Shown here piece after piece: positions 1-15,000 of a DNA stretch of 64,000 nt. The DNA comes from Temnopleurus reevesii. Lineage: Eukaryota > Echinodermata > Echinoidea > Temnopleuroida > Temnopleuridae. The position numbers and the translations under genes were made by a program. Positions within the stretch are counted from its first letter, which is position 1; each line of letters opens with the position of its first letter. Location of the stretch: contig BQKZ01001050.1 in assembly GCA_036244855.1 (NCBI GenBank), positions 29,886 through 93,885 on the forward strand. Direction: 5' to 3'. The notes under the pieces are model-generated. The model was given only the letters and a program-made list of their open reading frames with translations, made no database searches and was not told where the DNA came from.

Positions 1-3000
1 ATGTTGTTGAACCACTGAAAGATATCGGATGGAGGATTAGGAAAACCTACTTCATGGTCAGACCTAAGAATCAACCTAAAGTCAAACAAGTTCTGGCATG
101 GGTGAGTGTCTATTTCTAAAACTCCTACTACAACATTTGTGATCATATGAGTGTTATGAAGATGAGAACAATAGATTGGGGAGAAAATCAATGTTTATAA
201 TGATGTTTATAATGATATGATATTTATTGTCATTTATGCCATCAGTTATAGGTAATAGTTATGGCATTGCTAATGATATTCCTGAAATTAATGAATAATG
301 ATTGTGATGATGATGGTGATAATGATGAAGATTATCATAATGATGATGATAATTATGATTGAGAAATTGTTGATGAAGATGAGGATGAGAATGTTAATAG
401 AATTGATAATGGTATTACTTTTATGCTTAAGTAGTTTCCATTGAAATTTAAGCATTTAATGAAATAGTTTTGAATATTTCATTCAAATTGGATTTTTTTT
501 CTTTTTTGTTTTTTTATTTGTGATATTGCGATTATTAATGAAATGCTCTATCTATGAATTATATGACTCATCATGAAAGAGGGGGAAATGGGAAAGATGA
601 CATTGAATGAATCCTATTAAAATGTACTATAAATATTACCAACCATTACTGGAATGCTGTTCTCATGTAAACAGAAGAGAGATCTTATTTTTAGGGCTTT
701 TTATACAACTCCAAATAGTACTGAAGGGCTACATTTGTAGATCACAGTTAAAGGAAATAGGATGCAGTGATTTTGATCACTGAGAGCTGAAGGTCACCTG
801 TAAGAGGAGGAAATGTAGAGAGTTGTTCACAGGAATTCAACTGCACTTGTGAATGATATAGAGGAAGCATGCTTCACTACTTACGCTACCAACTCAGAAT
901 CATGAGGTTCATTAGGCTTTCTTTCAGCCTTCATGCTTTTCTTGTTCAGCTTCATTAATTCGTGAATGTCAATTCTTAGTTTTTAGAAAACATTGTGATA
1001 ATGAGGTGCAATTTAGATAAATGTTAGACCATGCTCAACATATGTGGAAAAAAGTAGGTTATTTCTGATGTGGAAATTGAGCTACACTTTTTTCTTCAGA
1101 AGACAAAAAATAGTCCCTTCTGTGCAAGTTTCATCAATCAAAAGGATAGACCCATTGATTAAGTCTTGAGCCCACTATGCATCTCATCTGTAGATAAGAC
1201 TGCAATTAAATCTATTGCAAATACCACACATAACCATTAGAATATTTTGAGGTATATAGAGCATGTGTACATTTGTATTTATACTATGAATGATTTTGAC
1301 TTGTTGCTAGCAACCTATAAGGTTGGAAAGAAATTGAATCCATCAAAGTAGAATTGAAGATTCCGTACAAAAGTGTTATTATAATTATTTGGCTTATTTT
1401 GTTTTCAGAATATTAATGTGGTAAAATATTTATAATGACAAATTTTAAATTGGAACATTCATAAACTGCGTGTGTGAGAAGGAGAACATGATACAACTCT
1501 TCACTAGTATTTGTAAAATTGTATGATTTTGAGACTTATTTGTTCTTTTTTCTTAAATTTATCAACACAGAAAATAATAACAATACAAAGCTCATTTCTA
1601 TTTGTCATTATTCTGATTCTCACAGAGTTACTATGGTCCAGACAAACACCTGGAATACAAAGATCTAGTGCCTATCATGAAGCTCTTGCCAACTATTCAG
1701 CATCCATTTATCTACCCTGTGACCTATGTCTCGGCCAGTGACTCAGGCGGGCTTGCCATACGCACGTTTCACGGTACAGGAACACTTCGAGATTTCATCT
1801 GTAAGGTGGGTCCAATTGCAAAATGTACATTCTTGTTTTAGGATTATGTCCCTGCTGTAACTTCTTCCCTTCTTCCCAAGTAAATTGAATTTTTGTTTTA
1901 ACCTTTATTGTGTATTCATTGTACAAAGATTATTTCATTTGTAGATTGCTATTTAGATCAATCTGTGGCTACCTGTTATAACAATAAAGCTAAGAACAAT
2001 CCGACACATAGGGATCAAATGACTGATTTTTTTTCCAACATCTGTTTGGTATCTATTGCAAAAAGATTATTTAATTGGTACAGTCCTTGTTAGATCAATC
2101 TGTGGATACCTGTTACCACTATAAAGCTAAGAACCATCCGATCACATAGGGATCAAATGGCTGATTTTTTTCTTCCAAAATCTATTTGGTATTTATTGCA
2201 AAAACATTTAATTTGTACAGTGCAAGTCAGATCAATATTTTGTTACCTGCTACTACTATTAGGCTAAGAGCAATAGGATCATAAAGGAATCAAAGTTGTA
2301 CCATTGAGCCAGTGTTTTCCAGTAGTATCTACACCATGTATAATCATCTATTGATATTTGTGTTTTCCTTGAATTGTCCTTCTCTGCGTCTTGAGCACAT
2401 TAGTGGAATCTGGCGCATTAAAAGCACCTTGTACTATTTATTATCATAATCCATCAGTTTGATCCTCATAATGATCGCAAGTAACTGGAGATTTCTGATT
2501 TGTGCTGTAGGTTTTTATTTAATTATGATCACCTCTATTTTGGGAATAATACTCCATTTGGTTCTGAGTGCTATTCAATATGATGTTTGATCAGTGGTGC
2601 TGATATAACACATATTTGCATTACAGAATCTTGATGAATCTTGAATACACAAGATTGATTTATTTCTCTCTTGTAGGTACAAGGTTTGAACCAAGCATTG
2701 ATATCATCTGTTGTTGACACAACTTGTTGAATACATTGATATACATTATAGAGCAATAAGAGTTCAACTTCACACAGTTCAATCCATGTCATTCAAATAT
2801 GACTTGTATGTCTTTGCTATGAAGTTATATAAGTTTTCACAAGAAAAATAGTCCCATTTAATATGAAGAAAGCTACTTAACAACATAAGAAAACTCATTG
2901 TGTTAGACTCTACATTCCTTAGGGAGGGAGCGTTGGCAATTGTTTGGTTTTTTTTAAATTTAATTGTACATTATTCCAAATGAAACAATCTGTCCTATAA

Positions 3001-6000
3001 AATACAATGTGACCTACAATTTGTTTCTTCCCGCAGGCAAAACCCAAGGCACATTATCTGAAAAAGTACTGCATGCCAAAGGGCTACACGGCGAACATGA
3101 CAAATATAAAAACATATGGAAGGATGATTCTAGAGGTGAGTTATGTTCTTATTATTGCTCATTTGATGAAGATTGAATGGAATGGTTGTCTAAGTGATAT
3201 TTCTTACCATCTGCTTTTGTTTTAAAGATAAATAGACTGATTTACAAGTGACTAATGCGTTTTTGCTTTATAGCTGCAATCGATTGTTAATCAACTGCGA
3301 ATCAATTGAAATGAGCATTTGTTTTGGGGAACAGTGTACACACTTTAGAAAATGTGCATTCTTGTACATCAATGGTTTCGATTAGTAGCGCCCACCAATT
3401 GCAACAGCACCATGTTATTGTCCTAGAAAGAGGGATGAACAATATTATTATATCTTTATTTGTGTATGACTTGTGTACATAAATAACAAATGCAATTAAT
3501 CACTGTTCCATATTTACATTATCAATAAAGTCTATTTATTATTTATGGAGAATTATATTGCCACTCAATGAATTAATCCTTTTTTAATCATTCTATACGA
3601 ATGTTACCAATTTAACTTTATTTGTTGCTTCCATGCTGTGCAGAGGCATGATTAGATTATCTCTTAGTAGGTTATTGTAGTGATTCATGTTTAATGTGTT
3701 GAACATGGATTATTCTTAGATCATGAATCACCAAGAAATATGAATTCAATATTATCCTGGAGGCCCTGAATGCAAAGAAAAGTTTAACTAATCAATATAT
3801 TGGATAGGAATCATGGTGGCCTCATGCAGACAGGAATAAAAGAAAAAGCTTCATTGTTTTCTGCTTTAAAGCCCTTTACAGAGGAACTGGATTTTAAATG
3901 ATTATAAATGATAATTTAAAGAATGTAATGTATCCCATATGTGATAGATTACAGTTGAAATTTAATGAGTAATGTTAAGAGACAAAGAAATAATTATTTT
4001 TCCATCGATCTTAACCCTTTGGGTGACTGTGAGTTGATTCTGCACATTCATACAATTACATTGAACAATAATGATGAAATTACTCTGTAATTTTTTACAA
4101 GGGAAGATATAACATTTCGTTTAAGTTCTGATGAACATGAAGCATTATTATGTTAAGTATGTTGTGAGATTACCCTGTATTAAGAAAAAGTATGAATAGA
4201 TATATAGCCTGATATATGCTTTTTTTTATATTATTTGAATTGGACTAACTTCCCCTAATTGTTTCAAATTAATTTATTCGTCTCTATCAATAGAGGATCA
4301 TATAAATGTGGAAAATCAAACCAAACACAATTTTAAAGCTGGTATTGAAAACTGGAGGGGAGTTTCATGAAGCTTGTTGCCAGCAACAAACGGTCCCTTT
4401 CTATAGTTACCCTAGCAAAAGTCCGCGATAATGCTTTTCATCCAATCAAAATCAAGGATTTCATTGACAAACTCAGCAAAACGCCGTCCAGACGTGAATT
4501 TAATAGAAAATACTGGCCAGACGTTACTTAAGTCCCAAATGTGTGACTGATGCAACACATAGGGACTTCTTTGACTCTTCAATTTATTTTTACCCTGATA
4601 TTTTGACACGTGCACAGGCTCTGAAGTTCCTGCATGAGAAGGGCTTACCCTACGGTCACCTCCACACAGGGAATGTAATGTTAGAAGGGAGTACATGTAG
4701 ATTGCTGGACATTGAGAACACACTGTTAGGACTGCCATTCTACTATCGAGGCTACCTGTCGCTCTTCAGGAAAATCAATGTGAGTCTTAAATCTTCTTGA
4801 ATTCATTTCCAAATAAATGTATTTTACAGCATCAATTACATCCTTTGTAGAATATTACAGTATTGATTGATTATGGACGAGCGCTATATACAAACTGTAG
4901 GTATTGGTGTATCAGGCTAAACATTAAAGGGTACAGGTACAGAGTTGTAACAAGTTACGATTAAGCATTCACAATTTGATGAAAAAAAAGCATTTCGATT
5001 AGGATTTAAACCTTATGATCAAGAAAAATATGGAATATCTGATTTTTTTCTCAGTATACATTATCGTGAACTTGATACATGCCACAAACAAAACGGTAAA
5101 AATCATAGAAAATTTTCATTTTTGATTACCTTTTTAAAAAGTACTTCTTTGTTTTGTCTTATTTGATTAAGTACTGTCAATCTGTTGTTTATTTAAATAC
5201 AAATTAAGGAGTGACAATACTTCACTCTTCAAATGTTCTTAAAATCTACAACAAAATCCCAAAACAGTTTATGCGAATAGGAATTAGGAAATGAAAAATC
5301 CCAGAATAGTCATTACAGTTGAACCTCATTACATGGAGGTCCTTTGGACCAATAACATGCCATCTTTATATTGAAACTTTTTTTTATATTAGAGCTAACA
5401 AAAAACAATTTAAAACAGAGTTGGGACTGTAAAAATCATCTTGTTATCACGAGATCTTGTTTTATTGGTGTTCTTCATTACGAGGTTGGGCTGTATTTTC
5501 CATTTCCTTTGTTATTTATGAAATCACAAGTGAAATAATCTTTTTTTTTTAAAGAAATTTCCCCAATGATTTCTATTTGTGCAGACCATAGAAGCTGTTG
5601 ATGTGTATTCATTTGGCCATGTCCTCTTTGAGATGACATTTGGAGTTCCCTTGAACAAAGCATTCAAAGACGATTTCCCTCACACAATACCACCTCCTAT
5701 CAGTAAGTAAAATCATAATCTGATGAAAAAAAAATCTACCTTAGAACTTGTTTAGAGTCAAGAGTCAGCTGTTACCTAAATCTCTATCATTAAGACATGA
5801 TGCCCAAAATGTCATCAAACAACCAGTTGAATTGTCACCTGTCAATATTTAATGATGTTTCTGTTTTGTGGCGTATTTTCCTTTTTTAAGAGCATTTATA
5901 GAATATCAAATATTCTTTATGTATTTTGTAGAGTTTTTTCACATTAATACATCCGTAATGAGGAGTAATAGTAATGAGGTGAAATGTGTGAATTTGATAA

Positions 6001-9000
6001 TTAACAGAATGCTGAAATTGATGAATGAAATAGATCAAAATGGATAATTTTAAGAAAACTGATCAAGCTACCAATTGGGCAACAATTTTCATGAAAAAAA
6101 CCCTGTGATGTCTCCTCCACTAGTGTACAACGACTGTCTGGAACTAGAATACAATTTTATTCATTTGTCCTTTGTTTGTCCTTCAGAATCTGTTCTAGAA
6201 TCAATCTTGACAACAGAGGCCTGCAAGAGCAAACTACCAACAGTTGACGACCTATTAGCAGACCCGTGAGTATTTTCATAATAGACTATCTTTATTTAGC
6301 ATCTATCACATCCAATGAAGGTCCCAAAGTGCATTGCAAATGTAGCCTTATTACCCCCACCTCTAGCAGAGCATTCGTCCACGCCAATGCATTGCAAGAA
6401 ATTGATTTATGGAAAAGCGTTTCATTTTAATTAGGTAATTTGCAAGGTGAATTAACACCCATTATCCCTAACCTGTGTTGAGTGCAGCACAGTGTGAATG
6501 ATTTTCTGCAGAAGGAAATTCTTTTCAAGGCTGGCATTTGTTCCCATAACCCTACGATTAAAGGACACACTTGATCATTAGCCCACAATTTTCAATTCCC
6601 ATGAAAAGCCTGACTTCCTCAAGCACCTATTGTTATTATATTTAACATTTATAGAGTTGAATATATTTAATTATAATCAAGATATTTTGTGTGTAGTCTT
6701 TTTTCAGATGTATCATTCCCTGAAAGAGACAGACCACAGTTTAGGATAGCGAGTAAGTTGAAGGAACCACTCAAAGCTGCCAAAACAGAGGTGGAGAAGA
6801 GACTACAAGAGGATGCTCGAGTGGTAAGAATACTTCACAATCAGCTTAGGCCCAAAAAATTGTTGGGTTTCTCTCAAATGCCATCTTTGAAGAAGAAAAA
6901 AAAGTGTCGGTCGAAAAAAAAAAATTAATTTATTTTTCTACACAAATCAAACAATTCATGATGAAAATATATTTAAAAAATTACTTTGATTAAAAGTGTA
7001 AAGTGGCTAAATGGTTTAAAGATTTCATCTGCAAGTAAGTAATTCTTTTTAGAATCAATGCATATTAGACGATAGCAATTTTAATGGATCCAAAGTAATG
7101 GTTTAAACTTCTCTATGAGGTAATATGAGTGAATGTAATTTTGAATTATTTTGTATGCTTTTGCCGTGCCAGTTTTCATCGTTTCGTCGGTTGTCCAAAG
7201 CTCAAGCCCATCACAACTCAGATGAGGAGAAGAGAAGAAGGAAGAAGGCTCTGAAAAAGAGAATGTCGGAACAGAATCTAGGAGAATCAACCACCAACTC
7301 TACACAACCTGCACAGACCAATGGCAACCATGCTGGAAATGGTGAGAACGCACATTTGTCTTTTTAGAAGAAGTAAAAATGCTATCAGCATCTGCACACA
7401 GGGTTAGAATTACTGAATTAAATATTTTCATTGCCTCAAGATATCTCACAGATTAAGATTACAGTACAACTATTTCATAACTTGTAGATGAATAATAACT
7501 AGAAGGCTAGGTGCAACAAGTACTCTTTTTGGAAATGTGGTAGGTCCTGAAAAGACAAACACCCAAAATGTTAGTGGTCGGTCCTGGTTGGTGTTTGTTT
7601 TCCGGCCAGAAAACATACCCTGCATTTGGCATATCTAGAAGTCAGTAAAAAGGCCTCTTGATCCTGAATTTACTCTTTCTCCTGAAGATAAATAAGAACA
7701 TGCTCGTAGAAAACTCTAGAATGGAAGATCCTTTTCAACACCACTCACATTTCTAAGGAAGATAACTCAATTTACCGTTAAGACTTCTACTCATTTTTTC
7801 ATAAGTCTATGATCTCACCGTGATAGATTGAAATGGCTTACACTAAAAAGTCTTTGAAATTCCGGTAGTCAATGTTTGCTTTGCTATTTACAAATTGAAA
7901 GTGATACACGAATATATACAGAGTTATAATGACCAAAATTGATTCTAATTGCCCTTTTTTAGATATTAAATATGAATGTCTGATTATTAAGTGATTGCTC
8001 TCATTTTTTGTCTCATTCATTTTTAGTTTAGTTTTAGTTTCAATTTAAAATGTGCTATCTGATTCCTTGCTATTTCTACATGAATATGTTCTAGAAACTT
8101 GTCTATTGTGTATTTTTTTTCTACAGGTGCTGTTCCTGCTCCACCATCTGCTCCCGCCCCACCCCCAGGTAAGAATTCATTGTTCGTTCTACTCAGAGTC
8201 TGTAAATGGCTCATTGATGTCATCATTAATGGGAAGGCAAAGCTGGTTTTATCCAATGCATTTCTGAATATATTTGAGATTCTCACTATAAAAATTCTCA
8301 ATAAAAAGGTATGAACCAGAACATTGTTCAACTTTTGTTAGAATATTGCCATTTCGGTCATCCATATCTTTCAGTTAAGTATATATTTTATTCAATGCAG
8401 TGTGTGCCTTTTTGATACTTTATAGCACCCTATTTTCATTTTTCTGAATTATGAGCTATGCTGCACTAAAATGAACCCTATTTTTTTTTACCATGAATTG
8501 ATATGTAGGCATATTTCCATACCAAAATCCCTATTTCTCCATGAACATTGTCTATTCCACATTTGCAAAAGTGTTGTGCTTTCAAGAGTGTTATCATCTT
8601 TCCTTCATTCTCTTCTTCTTTACTTGTGTGTTCATCAACATGTATGTTAGAATCCAAAACAAAACATCATAGGAAAAAAGGTCATAAGAAAGGTCACAGG
8701 TGAGGAACGAATGAAGCATGGGATTGTCAAGCATCTTTCTTAAACCAAACACGAAGAGATGAATGTAAAAATGCATGATGCGACGAAAAAATGTTCTATT
8801 GTATATTGCGTTTTTATCAAATATTTATCATTGATTTTGGAATGAAAATCTTGAAGCCCGTGGCTTTTTACAATTTGAATCTTTTTCTATCATTCTGACG
8901 ATTAATTGACCATAGAACTTAATTGCACTATGAATTTTGTGCCTCAATGCTCTAGTATATTCGAGGCACAAAGTGTGTGAATTACAATATCAATTGCTTA

Positions 9001-12000
9001 TTTCAAAATACCCATTATGAAATTCTGCTGTTATGCAAGTGCTGTGTGTGAAATGAAAAAAATGCACCTGTATTTTGCACTGTAATTTTCTTTGATTTTG
9101 TTTCTTCTTTCCTTATACATTTTGACAGCCACAAAATGAAATCAGGTACTTCTGGTTTATTTCTGTGCACTTGCATGCTGTTGTGGATGCCTATATTGCT
9201 CTTCTTGTTAGTGTGTTTAATGAGCCATAGTGCACTTTCCAAATTAGACGATAAACTCATGTTTTCAGTATAAGTTTGATGTACCAGACGAAGCATTAGA
9301 CTTACACTAATTTTACACTTGACCTTGTTTGACTAGCACTGTTAGGAAGCACAAATGCTATGTAAGATGTTATCTTCCGCTGCTTCATCATTGAATCTTT
9401 CTCTGGTGTTTAGATGTTCATGATAGTAAATTTCCATATTAGGCTTGCAGTTTTTTCTTTTGTTTACTAGCAATGAAAGGAAGTTAGTGTTGCAGTTCTC
9501 TAAGCTAAAATAATAAGCAATGTGAATGGCGACGATTTTAATCATCCTTAGGTATGCTAAATTTAGATCTTGAAAATCAAAGGAATGATGGCATGAAGCT
9601 ATTTCTTTTTTTTTTACAATTATAAATTACATCAAAGAGACTCAGCAAATATGTTTAAGATCATATTTCCCATCATCTTTAAGCAACAAAATTACAATAG
9701 ACTGCTTCTGCCTTGTGATTAAGGGCTCTGGTGATGTGAAAAGCTCAGAGCACCCTAGCGCGATCATGAGGCCAATAATTGATCCAGTACCGTGATATGA
9801 ATTTGATTTATTTTAGATGTATTCACATTTAAAGAAAAGCATATATCAATGGATAATACAATATGCAACTTTGAAAAAAAAGAAAGAAAATGAGTGTCTA
9901 TGTAGCCTTGCACCGTGTATAGTACTCTCTCCATCGTTCCATGATTTAATGTCTGAGAAAGGTTAGCTAAGGGTGCCTTGACCTTACTGGTATTTGAGAT
10001 AGGAATAGACATGTGATGTACACGCTGTAGGAGACGTCAGACTTACCCCAAAGGTAAATCAAACTTAGTGACGAAAGATGACATTTCTGCTTCCTTCCAA
10101 CTGGAATCTTCCCAAAGGAAGTAATGAATTAGGCAATTGGCCCTTGCAAGTAGTTGAGTAGAGGTTGATGGAATGAAGTGAAGAAAAGGTACTAGGCTTA
10201 AAGGGGTTCATTATTGTGGTATTTTCTTTCTATTTTGTGCAGAAGTCCTGTAGATATTAAATAAATATTTTTTCCCAAACCATATTGCTTATAAAATCTC
10301 TGAGAATTGAAATGTTCATTTGAAAAATGTACCCTAGCCTATATTGTTTCTCAAAAACTTGTTTGAAAATACTGATGTATGAAGTACAAATGTAAAAGTT
10401 CTAGATAGAGGGGGAAGGAGGCAATAGAAGAAATGAAAAAAATACAACAAAACATTGATGATGAGTGTGAGAAACATAGTATAGAATAAAATAACAAAAT
10501 AAAAGTATACCTTAGTACAAAAAGTAGAGAACCCTTAGAATTGACACTGTGTGATTTAGAGGCTATCAGGGACTATTATATATTACATTCATCCAGGGTA
10601 GCGATAATATACTGTGGTTCACCACAAGATGGGGTAGTTGTAAATTCAGGATGTAAAATGAAATAAACTGAGGTGAAATCTGGGACCATTTTCTTGACAT
10701 TATTGTGTGTTTTATGTGTTGTATCTATGTTATATGTGGTATTGGAGGATCCCCTTGAACCTAATTGTGTCCAAATGAAAATTGATTTGAACTATCTTAG
10801 TATGTGTAGTACAAATTTGTCACTTTCGTTTACTGAAAAGGCTGCCATGTTTAATTTCATGCTTCACTTTAACTCTCTTGGAACAGATGAGGAGGTGGAT
10901 AAACCCTAAAATAAGGAGAGCATATCATCCGCTTTATAGGTTTGTGCCATGTAGACAATTGGTCCTGTCTTTTGTTTTTCCACCATTTAGTTCTTACTCC
11001 CTTGGTTCTTTTGTGGCAGAACTAGCTGTATAGTACTAACTCACTTCATTTGGGATGTGCTGGAGATGGATAATCCACCCACCTCTTCCATTAAATCCAA
11101 GCTCTACATTCTAAGGAAAATTTCTCTCTTTTTCCTTTTTATTTTTGAGGGGGAATAATGATTTATCAAATAACCATTATTTTGCTTTGGTGACTATTGC
11201 TGAATAATTTCATTTTTTTAATATCAGAGATACAATGAAGAATGAAGATATTTGATAAAACAAACAATATCAAATAACTTGTCAGTTGATGTGGGCATTC
11301 AAGAACATTTAATTAGAAATGTTATATAAAAACATGATATTCAAGATAAGTAATTGTGGAACAAAAATAAAAAATGTGGGAATAGATTGCCAGAAGTTGA
11401 GAAATACTTAATTTTCATTCTTTATATTTTAAACCTCGAATCTGATCATTATTGCTCACTGTGTTAGACATTTTTTGTACATGTTTGTTTGTTCTTGATT
11501 GTCCATGTAATTGGAATAATGGAATTCAGAAGTTAATTAGTTAATCCAAAATAATTTCTCTTCTACATGCATGTTTCTTCACAGCATTGAATAATAATAA
11601 TAAAAGTATTTACAAATTTTACACATGATTGGAATGTACTTACTAGTTTATTCATATTATTTGCTATCTTATCATGGGTGGATGAATTAATGCCTTACCA
11701 TCGGTTCGGTATGATGAAGAATATTTGGTAGAGAAAGGGGCATCAATGATAATGCAAAATGTTTGATTTCTTTTCACTGGTCATTGGCATGCCTTGTAAT
11801 TTACATTCTATCTATTTGATGTAATTGTTATTTGTCTTTTCGTTGTCAAATTCCTGCTTTTGTGAGCTTGCCTTTTATTCTTTGCTTTAAGATTGATTGT
11901 AGCACTCCATCAATGAAATACTCCCAATCCTACACAAATTATACTCTCTTTCTCTCTCTCTTTCTTTCACTCTCTCTATCTCTCCCTGTTATTCATTTTT

Positions 12001-15000
12001 TATAATTTTTCTATTTCTCATAAAGAAAACACTTTCATATCAGGTTTGCCAATAAGTAGAATTAAATGTCGCACTCGGCTTCATTTCCCTTTGTTGCAGG
12101 GGGTTTTAGTTCATGTTTTTATCATTCGCACATCAACTATGTCAGCTTTAAAGATGACCATAATTTGAAAGGTATTAATAATATTTTGCTGCCTGCTTTT
12201 GAGTTATATCATGCAAAAGGAAACTTTTCATTTGATCGTCTTATGAAATTATTTTAGTTTTTGCATACATTGTATCATAAACTGTACACAATCAAACATT
12301 GAATTTGATTAATGAATAACAGCATTGATAAATCAAGCTTCATGCTTTTTTAAAAGATGATATTTTCTAAACATTCTAAAAAATAGTATGTAAGCCAGTA
12401 TTGAAGATATGCAGCTCGCTTTTTGAACTTGAATATATATTTTTAATTAAAATTATTTTTTTTAAAACTAAAGATCTACCTCATAGAATTCAGGGATTTT
12501 TATAGTGGTTTCTTCCCATTGATTATCACTTTCTTACTTGTGTAAATATTCTTTTACTAGCATGATTTTGTATTAATTTCCACATTATATGTTATCTTTA
12601 TTTTTTGTAGATTCTGATAGTAATATTTGATAATGCTCCTTTATGTTCTTGTGATCTACTTGAATTATGTAACAATACGTTTCTGAACTGCGGTCAGTCA
12701 TAGATTTTCCCTTTTTTTATCACTCAATTTTCTTCTTCAGGCAGGTATCTAGACCTTCAAAGTGTTCATTCACAACCTCTGTTTGCATGATTAATCAATA
12801 CAAATATTTTCCCTCCAAGTACGTAGATGATTTTTCACCTCTCATCTTGGTATATCTTGGTATATTTACACAATATGGTCTGCTCAAATAAAGGCACGCG
12901 TAATAAAAAGGCACGCATTCAAAATGCGCGTTTTATCTAGGGCAAAAACGCGCTAGAAAAACTCTGTGTCTTGTCTATGCATGGGACTAAGGAAGCCTTT
13001 GCGAACGTAAATTTTTGCTAGTGCAGTCAAGACTTGGGCACAAAATTGTTAGTTTTCTTTAATACCAATGGTTTTATACTATTAGATATTAATCTCTAGA
13101 ATTTTTATGACATTAGGAAGTAGAAAATAAAGCAATAAAAGTTCATTATTATTTTTTATTTGATCGGCAAAAGAGCAGTGCGTGCCTTTAAATGAGTGTT
13201 CCAAAAACTACTACAGTTTGAAAGACGTTGTCGGAAACTGTTCCTTGTAGACGATTGTTGTGCTTTTTTCTGTTCAATATTTATATCTTCATAATCTTCA
13301 GAATATTCTCCTTCGAGTGATACCAGATTCAGTGATTGAATAATATATTTTACTGTTTTATATTTGCTCAGAAATAAGGTGCGTGCCTTTATAGACTTCC
13401 ACCATACATTCAAATTTGATTTTGAATTTACCTCCCACTTTAATCTTTTTCAGATCTAAATTTTCAAGTATGCAGTGGGTTCACATATTTTTGTTTTTAT
13501 GAAAATGTGATCTTTAATTAAATGATGAAGATCATGTTGCACTGGCCTATAATAAACCAGAATAACTTCAAACAAACTTTAGTTGTGGCTATCAAAATTG
13601 ATTCCATGGTGACGTGTGAGAATTGTCAAGTATCAAGATTTATGTCCCCCCCCCCCCAAAAAAAAAGGTCAATTTTAATAGACAATGTGTCCAGTTTATC
13701 TGATATCATCTAGCTGCATATTTCTGACATATTTTAGTTGTTTTAAATCTTAAGTTTTTGTACATACAAAATAATGCTTCTAGTACAGAGCACAGCTCGC
13801 ACTACAAATATTGCACTATTTGAGCTTGTAATATACTCATTTCTGAATTGCACTTTTAAGCCCAGTCAATATACCCCCAGTTCACCCCATCCAATTCAAT
13901 TCTTAGTATAGTTGAGTCCTCTTTGACCCATGTCATGTGTCCTTCGATGTTCAGAGGCGCTTAATCAGGCCACATAGGATTCAACTTGGCTTAGAATTGT
14001 ATTGATGTACATGTAGTTGATTTTTGCCAGATTTGTGATTGGGGCTACAGATAAAGGCCAGTTGCACCGTAGATGCACCCGTACATGAATTTCGCTATTT
14101 TATTTCCCAAGAAATGCACAACACAAACAATTATTGGTATATGCACTGTGAGCAGAAGTGACAAAGCAGTTGGATGAAGTAAACATTTCTCATTCAGACT
14201 TTCACAATAGTATTCACAAAATAGCTTCCCTGTTTATTCAATTTAAAACTGTGACACCTGTTTAACAATTCTCCCCTAGAACAAGAGGGAGAGAAATTTT
14301 CTTTTGTATGTAATTTATTGTGAATGCTTGAATGAAGTGCTTTACTTGGTCCAGTTTCTTTGTTTCTTCTGCTGAAAGCGATGCTTCTAGAGTAATCTAG
14401 AATTACTAGTATTTTGTATAAAATTGTTTGCATGAAGTTTAATTGAATTTATGCAACTTCATGACTCATCAATATGATTTGCAGATTTTTCTAATCATGT
14501 TTTATTAATGGTGATGAACATGATAAACGAACAAGACATTCATCAATATTTTTCTTAATGTATATTATATTTTAAGCTTAAGCTGCTCTATTATATGCTT
14601 GAGAAATACTTCTTTATGTAGATTTTTTGGGGGTTGTTTCTTCTCAAAAGTTCATATGTCTTCTTTATTCCCTTATTGAAGTTGACCCTGTCCAAATAGC
14701 TATTCGTATCCAAAATAGTCTCAAGATAACATACCTCATTATGATATTTCTGAAGCACCTTTCTTTGCATGGTATTTTGCATGATCAGTTACTTGACAAA
14801 ATCATTTCTCATTTGGATGCAAATTTTCATCAGGTGCTTGGTTTTTATGTGATATTGGGGTATCAAAATACTATGATTGGACTGCTATTGTCTAAATCCA
14901 CCTTGGTGTTTTTTTTTTGGAGGGGGTGGTATTTGAGTATTATGATTTTAGATGAATATGTATGATATTATTCTGAAAGAAGGGGGGATGCATTTTCCTT

